NCBI RefSeq assembly: GCF_002959965.1
Contig: NZ_PREV01000026.1
Span: 1,801,001 to 1,865,000, forward strand
From: Microbulbifer pacificus
Lineage (GTDB): Bacteria > Pseudomonadota > Gammaproteobacteria > Pseudomonadales > Cellvibrionaceae
Length of the DNA stretch: 64,000 nucleotides
Reading direction: 5' to 3'
Of the stretch, positions 42,993 to 51,942 are shown one piece after another. The notes beneath the pieces are model-generated. The model saw only the letters and a program-made list of their open reading frames with translations, did not search any database and was not told the origin of the DNA. Position 1 is the first letter of the stretch. Every line of letters begins with the position of its first letter. The translations under genes and the position numbers were made by a program.

Positions 42993-43769
42993 ATGTCAAA
43001 TTTGAATAAGGAGACGGTGCTCGAGGTCCATCACTGGAACGACACCCTGTTCAGCTTCAAAACCAGCCGCGATCCGGCGTTCCGCTTCGAAAACGGCCAC
43101 TTCACCATGATCGGCCTGGAACAGCCGAACGGCCGTCCGCTGCTGCGCGCCTACTCCATTGCCAGCGCCAACTACGAGGACGAGCTCGAGTTCTTCAGTA
43201 TCAAGGTACAGGACGGCCCCCTGACCTCGCAGCTGCAGAAGATCAAGCCGGGCGACGAAATCTTTGTCGGCCGCAAGCCCACAGGCACCCTGGTGGCCGA
43301 CCACCTGCTGCCGGGTAAACGTCTTTGGCTGCTGTCCACCGGCACCGGCCTTGCGCCGTTTATGAGCATCATCCGCGACCCGAGCGTCTACGAACGCTTC
43401 GACCAGGTGATTCTGACCCACGGCGTGCGCTACAAATCCGAACTGGCCTATCAGGACTACATCCAGAAAGAGCTGCCGGAACACGAGTTCTTTGGTGAGA
43501 TGGTGCAGAACGGCCTGTTGTACTACCCCACCGTGACCCGCGAAGCCTACCGCAACAACGGACGCCTGACCGACCTGATGTTGTCCGGCAAGATTTTCAG
43601 TGACCTGGGCCTGCCCAAGCCGAATCTGGATGATGACCGTTTTATGTTGTGCGGCTCTCCCTCCATGCTGAAGGACCTGACCAAAATCCTCGACGACTGG
43701 GGTTTCCGGGAAACCCGCGCGGGCGTTCCACACGAGTATGTGATCGAGCGGGCATTCGTGGAAAAGTAA
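42993..43769 (+). CDS. fpr: Ferredoxin-NADP+ reductase
   Basis: Flavoenzyme that moves electrons between NADPH and ferredoxin or flavodoxin; 258 residues. The FAD site RAYSIASANYEDELEFFSIKV and the NADP site STGTGLAPFMSII are present, and it ends YVIERAFVEK, typical of bacterial class FPR of the pseudomonad type. The N-terminus MSNLNKETVLEVHHWNDTLFSFKT matches the usual start. A ribosome site is not well placed, as AGGA lies over 20 bases upstream. It is controlled probably by the divergent FinR-like regulator. Confidence 0.95.
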   Translation: MSNLNKETVLEVHHWNDTLFSFKTSRDPAFRFENGHFTMIGLEQPNGRPLLRAYSIASANYEDELEFFSIKVQDGPLTSQLQKIKPGDEIFVGRKPTGTLVADHLLPGKRLWLLSTGTGLAPFMSIIRDPSVYERFDQVILTHGVRYKSELAYQDYIQKELPEHEFFGEMVQNGLLYYPTVTREAYRNNGRLTDLMLSGKIFSDLGLPKPNLDDDRFMLCGSPSMLKDLTKILDDWGFRETRAGVPHEYVIERAFVEK

Positions 43770-44045
43770 GCGTCATTGCCGGTGCCGCTCAGGGGTGACA
43801 TTTCTCGGAGGTGAGAAAGATCATAAAACCTGAGCGGCGCAGGTCGCTCGCCGATGAACAGAACACCGGTGTCGGTACTTTGAAAATGTCCGCGCGACGG
43901 ATTGCGCAAGGACAGGGAAGGATGCCCGCGTTTTCGAAGTGTCGACCCCCGTGTTCTGTGTTAATACCGAACCGGCTTTTCCAGTGAGGACAGGCGTCAC
44001 GCTGGTGACGTGTTTATTTGAACCACCCTTCGGGTGGTTTTTTTC
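43770..44045 (+). ncRNA. Candidate 3'UTR-derived or independent small RNA after fpr
   Basis: Immediately after the fpr stop a 10-bp stem GCCGCTCAGG (43784-43793) and CCTGAGCGGC (43829-43838) encloses a second hairpin TTTCTC-GGAGGT-GAGAAA (43801-43818), presenting GGA in the loop. Five further GGA triplets follow before a CGTCAC/GTGACG hairpin (43995-44010) and a strong terminator. No coding frame explains the 250 bases. It may be a stable 3'UTR or a CsrA-binding RNA. Confidence 0.4.
44021..44045 (+). terminator. Intrinsic terminator
   Basis: Stem AACCACCC/GGGTGGTT with a TTC loop and a run of T residues. It ends plus-strand transcription from fpr, just before the convergent gene end. Confidence 0.88.
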
Positions 44046-44059
44046 ATTCTGGTATGCGC

Positions 44060-45730
44060 TTACCGGAGTGTGGGCCGCTCCCGCCACCAGGTGAGTGCCA
44101 ACAGCGCCAGCAGTGCGAGGGTGATCCAGGTGAGCGGTAGGGGATTTTTCCCCGTTACCGGCTCGCGAGGGCCGAGTCGTGCGCGACGCATCTGTACAAT
44201 GTCCCGCCGCGCCATCGCGGTCTGCCATTCGGGCCAGGCTTCTTCCGCAAATAGATACAGATCGTTGTCGCTCTCACCAATGCGGTACCACCCGGCCCGC
44301 TGTGGCCAATACTGGTGACAGCGATGTGTGCCGTAGCCGCCGGCGGCTGCCGATGGCGACGGGTTGGTACCCTCGCCGGCGGCCAAACGCAGTTGGGGTG
44401 GCTCGTGGCCAAACGCGGGACTGCAGAGTTGTAACCGGTGCGCGGCCAGCGGCAGCGGCGTTTCGGTGGTGAGCGGCGCATGCTCGCCGCGCAGAGCCAG
44501 CTGATGGTCCAGTATCTGTTTCCACAGTCGTGCAAAGTCGGAGGAATGACCGGCGGTCTGCCAGCGATAACTGTTGCTGAACAGCACAAATCCGAGGGAC
44601 TGCTGTGGATCGACCCGTGCCCAGTACAGTGCCCGCGTGTCGCCGCTGCGCGTCTCGAGAATATGTCGATCCCCCGCGCCGGTCTGCGCCGGTGTGTAAC
44701 CCACCAGCTGCAGCGCCGGTATTTCTTCATTCTGGGCGACAGCGGGATAGGCGGCGGCCGCGCGCTCCGTTTTTTCCAGCGGCATACCACGATTGCGCGC
44801 GTATTCGAGGAAACCCGCGGAGCTGTTGTCATCCACCAGCCACAACACGGATTTTTCCCCGCTGAGCGCAGTCAGTTGCCCGCGCTCACTGGGCGACAGT
44901 TGCGGCCACAGGCGGCTGTCGAGAATCAGCAGATCAAATGGCGTGTCTTCGCCGAGCAGAGACGTTTCCCGCAGCACCTGCGCGTTGAAGGTTTCCCGGC
45001 GCTGCAGTTCCGGCGCCAGTTGCGTAACCACCTGGGTCGGCGTGCCGGACTGGCGCAACCAGCGCCCGAGCGCGGCGGATTCAAATCCGGGGCGCGCAAG
45101 CCACAACAGTACCCGCGGGCTCTGCACTGCACGCACCGTCACCGGCAAAACCTCCTCACGCGGAGAACTCACCTGATCGCTTTCGATACGCACCCGGTAG
45201 AGCCAATTCCCGGTGAGTTTCGGCTGTGCGCGCAGAATGACGTGTGGGTTTTCCTGTGACAGCAGCGCGCTATCGGCATCGCCACCAAAAGGATTCTGCA
45301 GCGACAATCGCAGCGGCGTCTGATGGCCGGATGTGAGGCGGATTTCCAGCGTCAGCGGTTCGCCGAGCGCGATATCCCGGTTCCAGTGCAGCTGCCAGCC
45401 GGGGGCCTCCGTTGTCCCCGACGGCTGCAGGCGCACCGGAGGCAGGTCGCGTAGTGCGTCGCGAAGCAGGCCGTCGCCAGTGAGATGAAGCCTGTCGAGT
45501 GCGGCAACGGTGCCGGAATCCGGCAGCTCGTCCGCGGGAGTGGGCAGGCTGAGGGTACTTTTCAACGGCAGCAATGCCGGCGGAAAAAACAGAAACCACA
45601 CCAGCAGCCAGATACCCAGCTGCGCCAGTGAGGCAAACCATTTCGCCGACGCGGAAATGTGTTGACGTGCAATGAGCCACAACGAAAGCGCAACGCCCGC
45701 GACACAGATTGGCGCGACCCAGTCTGTCAC
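44060..45730 (-). CDS. Large membrane protein at the end of the MoxR/DUF58 operon
   Basis: A 556-residue protein with two N-terminal transmembrane helices (about 4-22 and 34-58), a long soluble region, and a C-terminal helix (ITLALLALLALTWW) before a short basic tail. The middle (PRVLLWLARPGFESAALGRWLRQSGTPTQVV, then FDLLILDSRLWPQLS) looks like a glutamine-amidotransferase/von Willebrand-type fold found in the BatA-associated membrane proteins. Its start overlaps the end of the upstream gene (ATGACAG at 45730), so it is translationally coupled. No exact family is recognised; role is inferred from the operon. Confidence 0.75.
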   Translation of the reverse strand: MTDWVAPICVAGVALSLWLIARQHISASAKWFASLAQLGIWLLVWFLFFPPALLPLKSTLSLPTPADELPDSGTVAALDRLHLTGDGLLRDALRDLPPVRLQPSGTTEAPGWQLHWNRDIALGEPLTLEIRLTSGHQTPLRLSLQNPFGGDADSALLSQENPHVILRAQPKLTGNWLYRVRIESDQVSSPREEVLPVTVRAVQSPRVLLWLARPGFESAALGRWLRQSGTPTQVVTQLAPELQRRETFNAQVLRETSLLGEDTPFDLLILDSRLWPQLSPSERGQLTALSGEKSVLWLVDDNSSAGFLEYARNRGMPLEKTERAAAAYPAVAQNEEIPALQLVGYTPAQTGAGDRHILETRSGDTRALYWARVDPQQSLGFVLFSNSYRWQTAGHSSDFARLWKQILDHQLALRGEHAPLTTETPLPLAAHRLQLCSPAFGHEPPQLRLAAGEGTNPSPSAAAGGYGTHRCHQYWPQRAGWYRIGESDNDLYLFAEEAWPEWQTAMARRDIVQMRRARLGPREPVTGKNPLPLTWITLALLALLALTWWRERPTLR

Positions 45731-47997
45731 TGTGTATCTCCCTGAGTCTGCTGTAACCAGTCACCATACTCGCCCTCGCCTGGTCGTATTCGCGGCAGAG
45801 TGGGGCGCGCTTCGGGGGCGGGGATCAATCCATACAGCAGCGCCGAGAGGCGTCTGCGGCAGTCGCTGCAATCTGGCTGCTGCCGATAGCGGCGGAGGTG
45901 TTTTGCCAGTGACATCCGCAGATCAGCATCGTCGCGCAGTATTTGCCGTTGTTTTAATGACTGCTCTTCGCTTTCTGCGATGATGTCTCCCCGCTGGACT
46001 TTATCCAGCAGCGCGAGTAGTTGCATACGTTCGCTGTCGTCACCACTGCTTTCAACTTTGGGGAGTACGGGTGGCTCATATTCAGCGGATAGGCGGCGGC
46101 TCTCATCCAGAGGCGGCGTTTCAAATCCCACGCGCTGCAGGTAGATGCGCGATGCCTGCTGAACTTCCTTGATATAGCGCAACGCGGTGTGCTGATAGGG
46201 CAGGGAGGCCTGCGGTTCTATCACGGAAAGATCGCGCCATGCGCTCCACATGGCGTTGAGCGCACTGCGCAACAGTTCCTTGGTCCTCGGGTCGAACAGA
46301 GTGGCGTGGTCCGAGCTGTCGTGCTGATGACCTGCGGCGGCAACGACGCCAGAGGCATCGCCGAACTGGGAGGAGGCATCACCGAATTGGGAAGAGCCGT
46401 CACCGAATTGGCGAGAACCGTTGCCGGATTCGTGGGAATGGCCCCCCGCAGTCTCGTCATGATCGTGTCCGTGTTCACTCTCGTCGCCGTGGCCCGATGC
46501 ATTTTGCTGGTGGTTGCCTTCGTCATGACCGGCTTCCTCCAGCGCGGAATCCTCTTCACCAAGAAAACGACCATAGCGCATACGCAGAAGGTTCTGTTCA
46601 TAGGCCAGCGATGCTGAGCGCTTGCGGAATTCTTCTGCACTGATCTGCTGCGCGTCCTCCAGCAGTGCTTCGGTGTCGATGATCAGCTGGCGCTGGCTGC
46701 GGAAATACTCCGGCAGTACCTTGATGGCCATGCCTTCCGTGTCGCTGAGCCCGAATATTTCTTCCTGCGGCCAGCGCAGAATGTAGTGCTGGCTTTTCTG
46801 CACGTTGGCCTCGGGCGCGCGATTGTCGCGTGCTTCCAGATACCAGTAGAGTTCATCGCCCGGCTCAATGGCGTAGCGCTGTACCGGAATGGAAAACCGG
46901 AACTGCTTTTGATGGTCGGTGTCGCCCTGCGCGTGCAGTTTTATACGCTCGTTGCGAAAGCGCACATTTTCCCCGCTGCCGCTGGCGAGCGTCAGCAGCA
47001 GATCGGTGTCCACTACGGTAAAGTCATCGCGTACGCGTACGCTGACCTGCAACAGCGGTGACTGCGCGTCTTCCTCCAGGCTGACGACGGTGACACTGTC
47101 CAGCGGCCGCTCAAACACAAACTCGGGTGCGCGGTCGGCGGTGATATCAATATTGTGTATTGGTGGCAGCAGCGTCTGTTGCATACCCGGCGTTGGCGTA
47201 ATGGCCAACTGGTAGAAGTCCGATGTCTGGAGGACGCGACGCAACTGCCAGTGTCTGCTCGGTAGTGGTTCGGCAGCGGTGAATGCAAATGTCTGCTCGG
47301 CGGCGAGCATGTGCAGCGCGTGAGCGGGTGCATCCAGCGTGATATACCACTGAATGTGCGACTGTTCCGGGGCCTTTATCTGCAGTGTCTGCGTCGATGT
47401 GGCGAGCCCTGTGTAGGAAGGCGGTTCCACGAGGGTTTCCGCCGCGACAATCGCCGGTGCGGACGCCCGTACTTCGCCGCTCCTGGTTGCCGAATTTTCG
47501 CTGTCGGGTATCACGACATCCGAATGCTGCAAATTCACCAGCGTGGAAACCAGTAAACCCAGGCAGGCACCGGTGGCGGCCAGCAGTGGGCTGCGCAGAT
47601 ATGGCGGGTGAAATGCATTCAATTCACCCTGGGCGAGCAGGGTCCGCAGGGCGCGGGCTGTACGCCGCCGCTGCAACAATAACACCGGTGACAGTTGATT
47701 CGCGTCGGACAACAGCAATTGACTGCTGTCCTGCAGATGGGAATAGCGGGCATCCAGTCTGGCGCAGAGTTGCGCCTTCGACAGGCGCCACTGCCGGTCC
47801 GCGATGAGTGCCAGAAAAACAAACACGAAAATCATCGCAGGCAGCCACGGTGGCAGCGGCCAGAAAAACATGCCGACTGTGGTGATGCTGATGGCGGTGA
47901 GCGTGAGCAGGGCATAGGGCAGCAGGCCGCGGCGGCGCCATTGCGACGCGGTGTCGCGCAACAGCAAATCGACGTTACTATCAGTCTGGTCAGACAT
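45727..47997 (-). CDS. DUF4175-like membrane protein with His-rich insertion
   Basis: A protein of about 756 residues (ATG at 47997; ATG at 48009 is possible). Two N-terminal helices (about 25-65 and 135-155) are followed by a large soluble region with beta strands (RAPEFVFERPLDSVTVVSLEEDAQSP) and long helices, similar to DUF4175 proteins of BatA/MoxR loci. In the C-terminal third an insertion is rich in His, Gly and Ser (HGHDHDETAGGHSHESGNG), then three tandem copies of a QFGDxSS heptad encoded by 21-bp repeats at 46352-46414. The function is unknown. Its start overlaps the preceding stop by about 8 bases. Confidence 0.78.
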   Translation of the reverse strand: MSDQTDSNVDLLLRDTASQWRRRGLLPYALLTLTAISITTVGMFFWPLPPWLPAMIFVFVFLALIADRQWRLSKAQLCARLDARYSHLQDSSQLLLSDANQLSPVLLLQRRRTARALRTLLAQGELNAFHPPYLRSPLLAATGACLGLLVSTLVNLQHSDVVIPDSENSATRSGEVRASAPAIVAAETLVEPPSYTGLATSTQTLQIKAPEQSHIQWYITLDAPAHALHMLAAEQTFAFTAAEPLPSRHWQLRRVLQTSDFYQLAITPTPGMQQTLLPPIHNIDITADRAPEFVFERPLDSVTVVSLEEDAQSPLLQVSVRVRDDFTVVDTDLLLTLASGSGENVRFRNERIKLHAQGDTDHQKQFRFSIPVQRYAIEPGDELYWYLEARDNRAPEANVQKSQHYILRWPQEEIFGLSDTEGMAIKVLPEYFRSQRQLIIDTEALLEDAQQISAEEFRKRSASLAYEQNLLRMRYGRFLGEEDSALEEAGHDEGNHQQNASGHGDESEHGHDHDETAGGHSHESGNGSRQFGDGSSQFGDASSQFGDASGVVAAAGHQHDSSDHATLFDPRTKELLRSALNAMWSAWRDLSVIEPQASLPYQHTALRYIKEVQQASRIYLQRVGFETPPLDESRRLSAEYEPPVLPKVESSGDDSERMQLLALLDKVQRGDIIAESEEQSLKQRQILRDDADLRMSLAKHLRRYRQQPDCSDCRRRLSALLYGLIPAPEARPTLPRIRPGEGEYGDWLQQTQGDTQ
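46352..46414. repeat. Three tandem 21-bp repeats in the DUF4175-like gene
   Basis: Units 46352-46372, 46373-46393 and 46394-46414 share GAGSCRTCRCCGAAYTGGSRR with a few changes. They encode successive QFGD-type heptads in the His-rich part of the protein and should be prone to copy-number change. Confidence 0.85.
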
Positions 47998-49153
47998 CGG
48001 CTTTACCATCAACCTGCGAAGCGGTGACTGCGGGTGCGTTTCGCCGCGACAGCGCGATTGTCCGTTCCGCCAACAGCAACAGTGCGAACAACAACAGCAG
48101 AGAAGGCTGCATTGGCTGGCGAAACTGTCCGCTCACCTCCTCATCCGTCACCGCGATACCGGCATCGGCGAACCAGTGACCGCGAGCGCGATACTGTCGC
48201 TGCCAGTCCTGTGCGCTCCACTGCTGCCACAACCGCTGCGGCAGCGCCCGGTGGTGATAAAACGTTTCCCTGTGCCAGTCGTCGCGATAGCGCAGCCAGT
48301 TGCCGCGCCCAACGCTCGCGACTTCGAGACCCGGCTCGATCTCCGCAAAATCCAGATCGCGGCTGTCGCGTCCCCGGGCATCGGTGATCAGCATGCCGCC
48401 GCCGCGTATAAACGCCAGCACCGGTGGTGGAAGCTCGCCGGGCGTGTCGTAAATCAGCCAATCTATTTTGCGTGGGTCTATTTCAGATTGCCGTGACAAA
48501 TACTGTGGCTCCGGAAGTGCCAACTGCCGCAGTGCCGGTTTCAGCCACGGCGGCGCACTGCCGATGACCGCCATCCTCGGTGGGGCAATACCGGTCTCGC
48601 CGGCGTCGATGTGGTGCCACTGCCAGAGAGGACTGATTTTCAGTGTCTGGTAGCTCGCGGGAAACGGCATCTGCTGCAACAGAATGTGTGCCCGGCGGAA
48701 TTCGCCCGCATATGCCAGTTGCGTCAGGGTCTGCCCCACATCGACTGCCGCCGGACGGGGTGTGGATATGTCGGTGGGCGCCGACTGCAACCAGTACACA
48801 TCCGCAATGGCCGGATGTGCGGCAAGGAAGTCTTGCAGCGCGGTATCGGATACGGCGGGATCCACCAGCAGTATCTGAGCGGATGGCTGCGCCGGCCGCT
48901 GGTACAGCGGTGATGTCAGCAGCAATGCGAGCAGTGCCAACAGCAGCATGCGCAGCAGCAGGAGTCGGCGGTCGCGCAGGAACAGACGTTGCCATTGCCG
49001 CTGACGTTTCTGTTGCAACCACTGTACCGCCGCAAAGGTAATTTCCCGGGGAGCGCTGCGGCGCATCAGATGAATTAACAGTGGAATTGCCAGTGCCCCC
49101 AACAACCATAACCAGATGGGGGATTGCAGAATCAGAGCCTCGGCAAATGACAT
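47990..49153 (-). CDS. BatA-like membrane protein
   Basis: A 387-residue protein starting at ATG 49153, one base after the DUF58 stop; the longer frame up to 49189 would overlap that gene. The N-terminus has the BatA (aerotolerance regulator N-terminal) signature: QSPIWLWLLGALAIPLLIHLMRRSAPREITFAAVQWLQ, then a Arg-rich segment and a second helix (LLLLRMLLLALLALLLTSPLY). The middle is a soluble domain with IIYDTPGELPP-like strands and GGGMLITDARG. A C-terminal helix (about 345-365) closes it. Probably the anchor of a MoxR/vWA-type complex. Confidence 0.85.
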   Translation of the reverse strand: MSFAEALILQSPIWLWLLGALAIPLLIHLMRRSAPREITFAAVQWLQQKRQRQWQRLFLRDRRLLLLRMLLLALLALLLTSPLYQRPAQPSAQILLVDPAVSDTALQDFLAAHPAIADVYWLQSAPTDISTPRPAAVDVGQTLTQLAYAGEFRRAHILLQQMPFPASYQTLKISPLWQWHHIDAGETGIAPPRMAVIGSAPPWLKPALRQLALPEPQYLSRQSEIDPRKIDWLIYDTPGELPPPVLAFIRGGGMLITDARGRDSRDLDFAEIEPGLEVASVGRGNWLRYRDDWHRETFYHHRALPQRLWQQWSAQDWQRQYRARGHWFADAGIAVTDEEVSGQFRQPMQPSLLLLFALLLLAERTIALSRRNAPAVTASQVDGKADV

Positions 49154-49154
49154 C

Positions 49155-50051
49155 TCAGCCGAGCCTCTGGTGTGCGGCGACGAAGGCACGCAGCGATTTT
49201 TCTATCGGCGTTTCTACGGTAGCCGTGGTGAGCGGGCAGGCGCGGGCGGCGAAACGCGCGGCCAGTGCTTGCTGAGTCTGCATGAATGCGCGCAGGTAAC
49301 TCTCTCTCTGCTGCTTTGCGCCGAGTTCGATGATACCGCACGTTTCAGGATCGAGAATTTTCAGGTGGCCGTCAAATGGAAATGTCTGCTCGGCATCCAC
49401 CAGAATCTGCAGCGGCAGGCAGGGCCGCCCGGCGGCGTGCAGGCGCGCGGCGAAGTCATTCAGGTCGCCGATTTCGCGGTGCTCAAAAAAATCGCTGACC
49501 AGCAAAACCTGACAGGGCTGCCGGAAGTGTCTCCATATCGACTCGAGCCCACTCTCACTCGGCCAGCGGCCCGCCGCGGTGAGCCGCTCCAGTTCCAGCG
49601 CGATGCGGCGGTGGTGGGCTTCACCGTGCCCCTCCGGTACAAATTTGTTGCCGGCGTCGTTCAGTGCCAGCAGGGAGAAACGGTCGCCCTGTCGGTGCAG
49701 CAGCCAGCACAGAGTGGCGATCCAGCACCTGGCATATTGCAGCTTGCTAAGCTGTGGAACCAGAAAGCTCAGCTGTGCCATCGATGCGCTGGTGTCGAGC
49801 ACGATACACAGGTGCATCTGGCTCTCCTGCTCAGCCTCGCGTACGAAATAGCGGTCCGAGCGCGCGAACAGTTTCCAGTCGATATGGCGGATGGGGTCGC
49901 CCGGTTCGTAGCTGCGGTACTGCTGGAATTCAATACCGGCACCGCGGCGCTGGCTGTGCTGGATACCCAGCAGCATACCCTCGGCGATATGTCGCGACAG
50001 CCACGCGAGATCGCGGGTGCTGGCAAGTGTCTGCGGGTCGGTGAGTTGCAC
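49155..50051 (-). CDS. DUF58 domain protein
   Basis: A 298-residue soluble protein of the DUF58 family, which has a von Willebrand A-like fold. The signature RSYEPGDPIRHIDWKLFARSDRYFVREAEQE is intact, and LCIVLDTSASMAQLS is a MIDAS-like DxSxS metal site; the T is at VSDFFEHR. Such proteins work with MoxR AAA ATPases in insertion of metals or in complex assembly. It starts 26 bases after the MoxR stop and ends one base before the BatA-like start. Confidence 0.93.
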   Translation of the reverse strand: MQLTDPQTLASTRDLAWLSRHIAEGMLLGIQHSQRRGAGIEFQQYRSYEPGDPIRHIDWKLFARSDRYFVREAEQESQMHLCIVLDTSASMAQLSFLVPQLSKLQYARCWIATLCWLLHRQGDRFSLLALNDAGNKFVPEGHGEAHHRRIALELERLTAAGRWPSESGLESIWRHFRQPCQVLLVSDFFEHREIGDLNDFAARLHAAGRPCLPLQILVDAEQTFPFDGHLKILDPETCGIIELGAKQQRESYLRAFMQTQQALAARFAARACPLTTATVETPIEKSLRAFVAAHQRLG

Positions 50052-50076
50052 GGTGCGTTTCCCCTCGTATTCCCCG

Positions 50077-51084
50077 TCAATCCCGACCGGGTTCCGCTAC
50101 CGCGTTTTGTAACTCTTCAAGAACCTGTTGCATGGTCACGCCGTCCGCCTGGGCGTGGAAGCTCAGCAGAATACGGTGGCGCAGCACTGGCAGCAGCAGC
50201 GCGTGAATGTCCGCGCGAGTAACCGCAAGACGTCGATACAGAAAGGCGCGTGCCTTGGCCGCGAGAATCAGCGCTTGGCCGGCGCGGGGGCCGGCGCCCC
50301 ACTGGAGCCATTTGCCGAGTTGGTTTTTGTCATGCTGCGGGCGTGTGGCGCGCACAAGCTGTGCCACATAGCGATACAGATCGTCGCTGACAGAGACTTC
50401 CCGCACCAGCTGTTGCATGGCCTGTAACTGCTCTGCGTCCAGACAGGATTCCGGCTTCTCATGCACTGCACCGGTCGTAGTGCGCAGGATTTCCACTTCC
50501 TCCTGCTCTTGCGGATAGTCGATATGGATGTTCAGCAGAAAACGGTCCAGCTGTGCCTCTGGCAGCGGATAGGTTCCCGCCTGCTCGATGGGGTTCTGGG
50601 TGGCGAGTACGAAATAGGGTTGGGGCAGAGCCATGGTTTCGCCGGCCACGGTCACGGCATATTCCTGCATGGATTCGAGTAGAGCCGCCTGGGTTTTCGG
50701 CGGTGTGCGATTGATTTCGTCCGCCAGCAGGATGTTGGTGAAAATCGGGCCGGGCTGGAACTTGAAGAAGCGTTTGCCGGTGCTGTGATCCTGTTCAAGA
50801 ATCTCACTGCCGAGAATATCACCCGGCATCAGGTCCGGTGTGAACTGAACGCGCTTGAAGGTAAGGCTCGAGGCATCCGCCAGGGTTTTTACCAGCAGGG
50901 TTTTGCCGAGCCCCGGCACACCTTCCAGCAACACATGGCCGCGGGCCAACAGGCACACCAGCATCTGCTCCACCACGTCCTGCTGCCCGACAATCACCTT
51001 GCCGATTTCCCCGCGCAGCCGATCCAGCGCGCGGTGTTGCTCTTCGATCATATGTTCAATCTTGTCTGCTGTGATGTTGTGCAT
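50077..51084 (-). CDS. MoxR-family AAA ATPase
   Basis: From the ATG at 51084 the protein is 335 residues; a longer frame to 51204 runs into the preceding gene. Walker A GVPGLGKTLL, Walker B ILLADEINR, sensor 1 FVLATQNPIE, the arginine finger region EAQLDRFLL and sensor 2 are visible in the usual MoxR order. The IGKVIVGQQDVVEQML start is typical. MoxR proteins act as chaperones with vWA partners; here the DUF58 gene follows directly. Confidence 0.93.
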   Translation of the reverse strand: MHNITADKIEHMIEEQHRALDRLRGEIGKVIVGQQDVVEQMLVCLLARGHVLLEGVPGLGKTLLVKTLADASSLTFKRVQFTPDLMPGDILGSEILEQDHSTGKRFFKFQPGPIFTNILLADEINRTPPKTQAALLESMQEYAVTVAGETMALPQPYFVLATQNPIEQAGTYPLPEAQLDRFLLNIHIDYPQEQEEVEILRTTTGAVHEKPESCLDAEQLQAMQQLVREVSVSDDLYRYVAQLVRATRPQHDKNQLGKWLQWGAGPRAGQALILAAKARAFLYRRLAVTRADIHALLLPVLRHRILLSFHAQADGVTMQQVLEELQNAVAEPGRD

Positions 51085-51107
51085 AGCGGCCTGTATATCG
51101 GGGTAAA

Positions 51108-51821
51108 TCAGGTGGTGAGCGCGTAAATGACGATATTGACGGCGAACTTCGTGTTGTCGATGGCGAGCCAGCGTTTGTTGCGGTAGTCGTAATCCCACTC
51201 GCAACCGAAGTCCTTGTTGCTGTAGAGCACGGCGATGCGCCCATTGACCACAATGGCTTTGAGATAATCGTGCACCAGATCATCCCCCCAGCCGTTCAAC
51301 TCGAAGCTGGTAACCGGTAATTCCTCAAACCGGAAAAAGCAGCGGTACAGATCGTGGTCGTCCGGCAGTTTCTGCAAACAGTCGTCGCCGAACAGTTTTG
51401 CCATCTGCGCCTCGAACGATTTGGCAAACAGGCCATCGATATCGTGGTTGCAGTCGTCGACAAACACGAAACCGCCGCGGTTCACATAATCGCGAAAATT
51501 CTTTGCCTCTGCTGCGGTAAATTCCACCAGCTTGTGGCCGGCCAGATAACAGAAGGGCGCGAGCACCATGGCGGGATCCGCGAGTGGCACAATGCGCTCG
51601 TTGGGATCGACTTTCAGGCTGGTGTACTCGATCAGCGAATTCAACACATTGGACGGCATGCGCTGGTCCACATCCCAGTCGCCGGATTCGTACATCAAGC
51701 GGGTGAAATAGAAATCGTAATCCTGCTCACCAGCGCTTTGCGCGCACAATCTGCCAGGCAATGCGACACTGCCACCGGCCAGCAACAGGTGCTGCAGAAA
51801 TTGTTTGCGGGTGAGGGACAC
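51108..51821 (-). CDS. DUF4159 domain protein with Tat-like leader
   Basis: A 237-residue protein starting at GTG 51821. The leader MSLTRKQFLQHLLLAGGSVALP has an RK-x-FLQ motif, so Tat-dependent export is likely. The rest is a DUF4159 domain: DYDFYFTRLMYESGDWDVDQR, then FVFVDDCNHDIDGLFAK and AIDNTKFAVNIVIYALT. The domain is related to type 1 glutamine amidotransferase-like folds. It often accompanies MoxR/DUF58/BatA operons. It is 23 bases upstream of the MoxR start and is preceded by a REP-like doublet. Confidence 0.85.
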   Translation of the reverse strand: MSLTRKQFLQHLLLAGGSVALPGRLCAQSAGEQDYDFYFTRLMYESGDWDVDQRMPSNVLNSLIEYTSLKVDPNERIVPLADPAMVLAPFCYLAGHKLVEFTAAEAKNFRDYVNRGGFVFVDDCNHDIDGLFAKSFEAQMAKLFGDDCLQKLPDDHDLYRCFFRFEELPVTSFELNGWGDDLVHDYLKAIVVNGRIAVLYSNKDFGCEWDYDYRNKRWLAIDNTKFAVNIVIYALTT

Positions 51822-51864
51822 GATTACTGCTCTGAAACTCGTACCAAAATCATGAATATCTGCT

Positions 51865-51931
51865 TGTAGGAGCCTGCTTGCAGGCGAACAGTCCCAAGTG
51901 TCGGTCGTTCGCTTGCAAGCAAGCTTCTGGG
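51865..51931. repeat. REP-like inverted doublet
   Basis: Two related units in opposite orientation: TGTAGGAGCCTGCTTGCAGG plus CGAACA (51865-51890) and its degenerate complement GTTCGCTTGCAAGCAAGCTT plus CTGG (51907-51930). Each begins with a GTAGGAGC-type head and has a TGCTTGCA palindrome, as in the Pseudomonas REP family. It occupies most of the gap between the first TldD gene and the DUF4159 gene. Confidence 0.7.
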
Positions 51932-51942
51932 AAGTGAAAACT

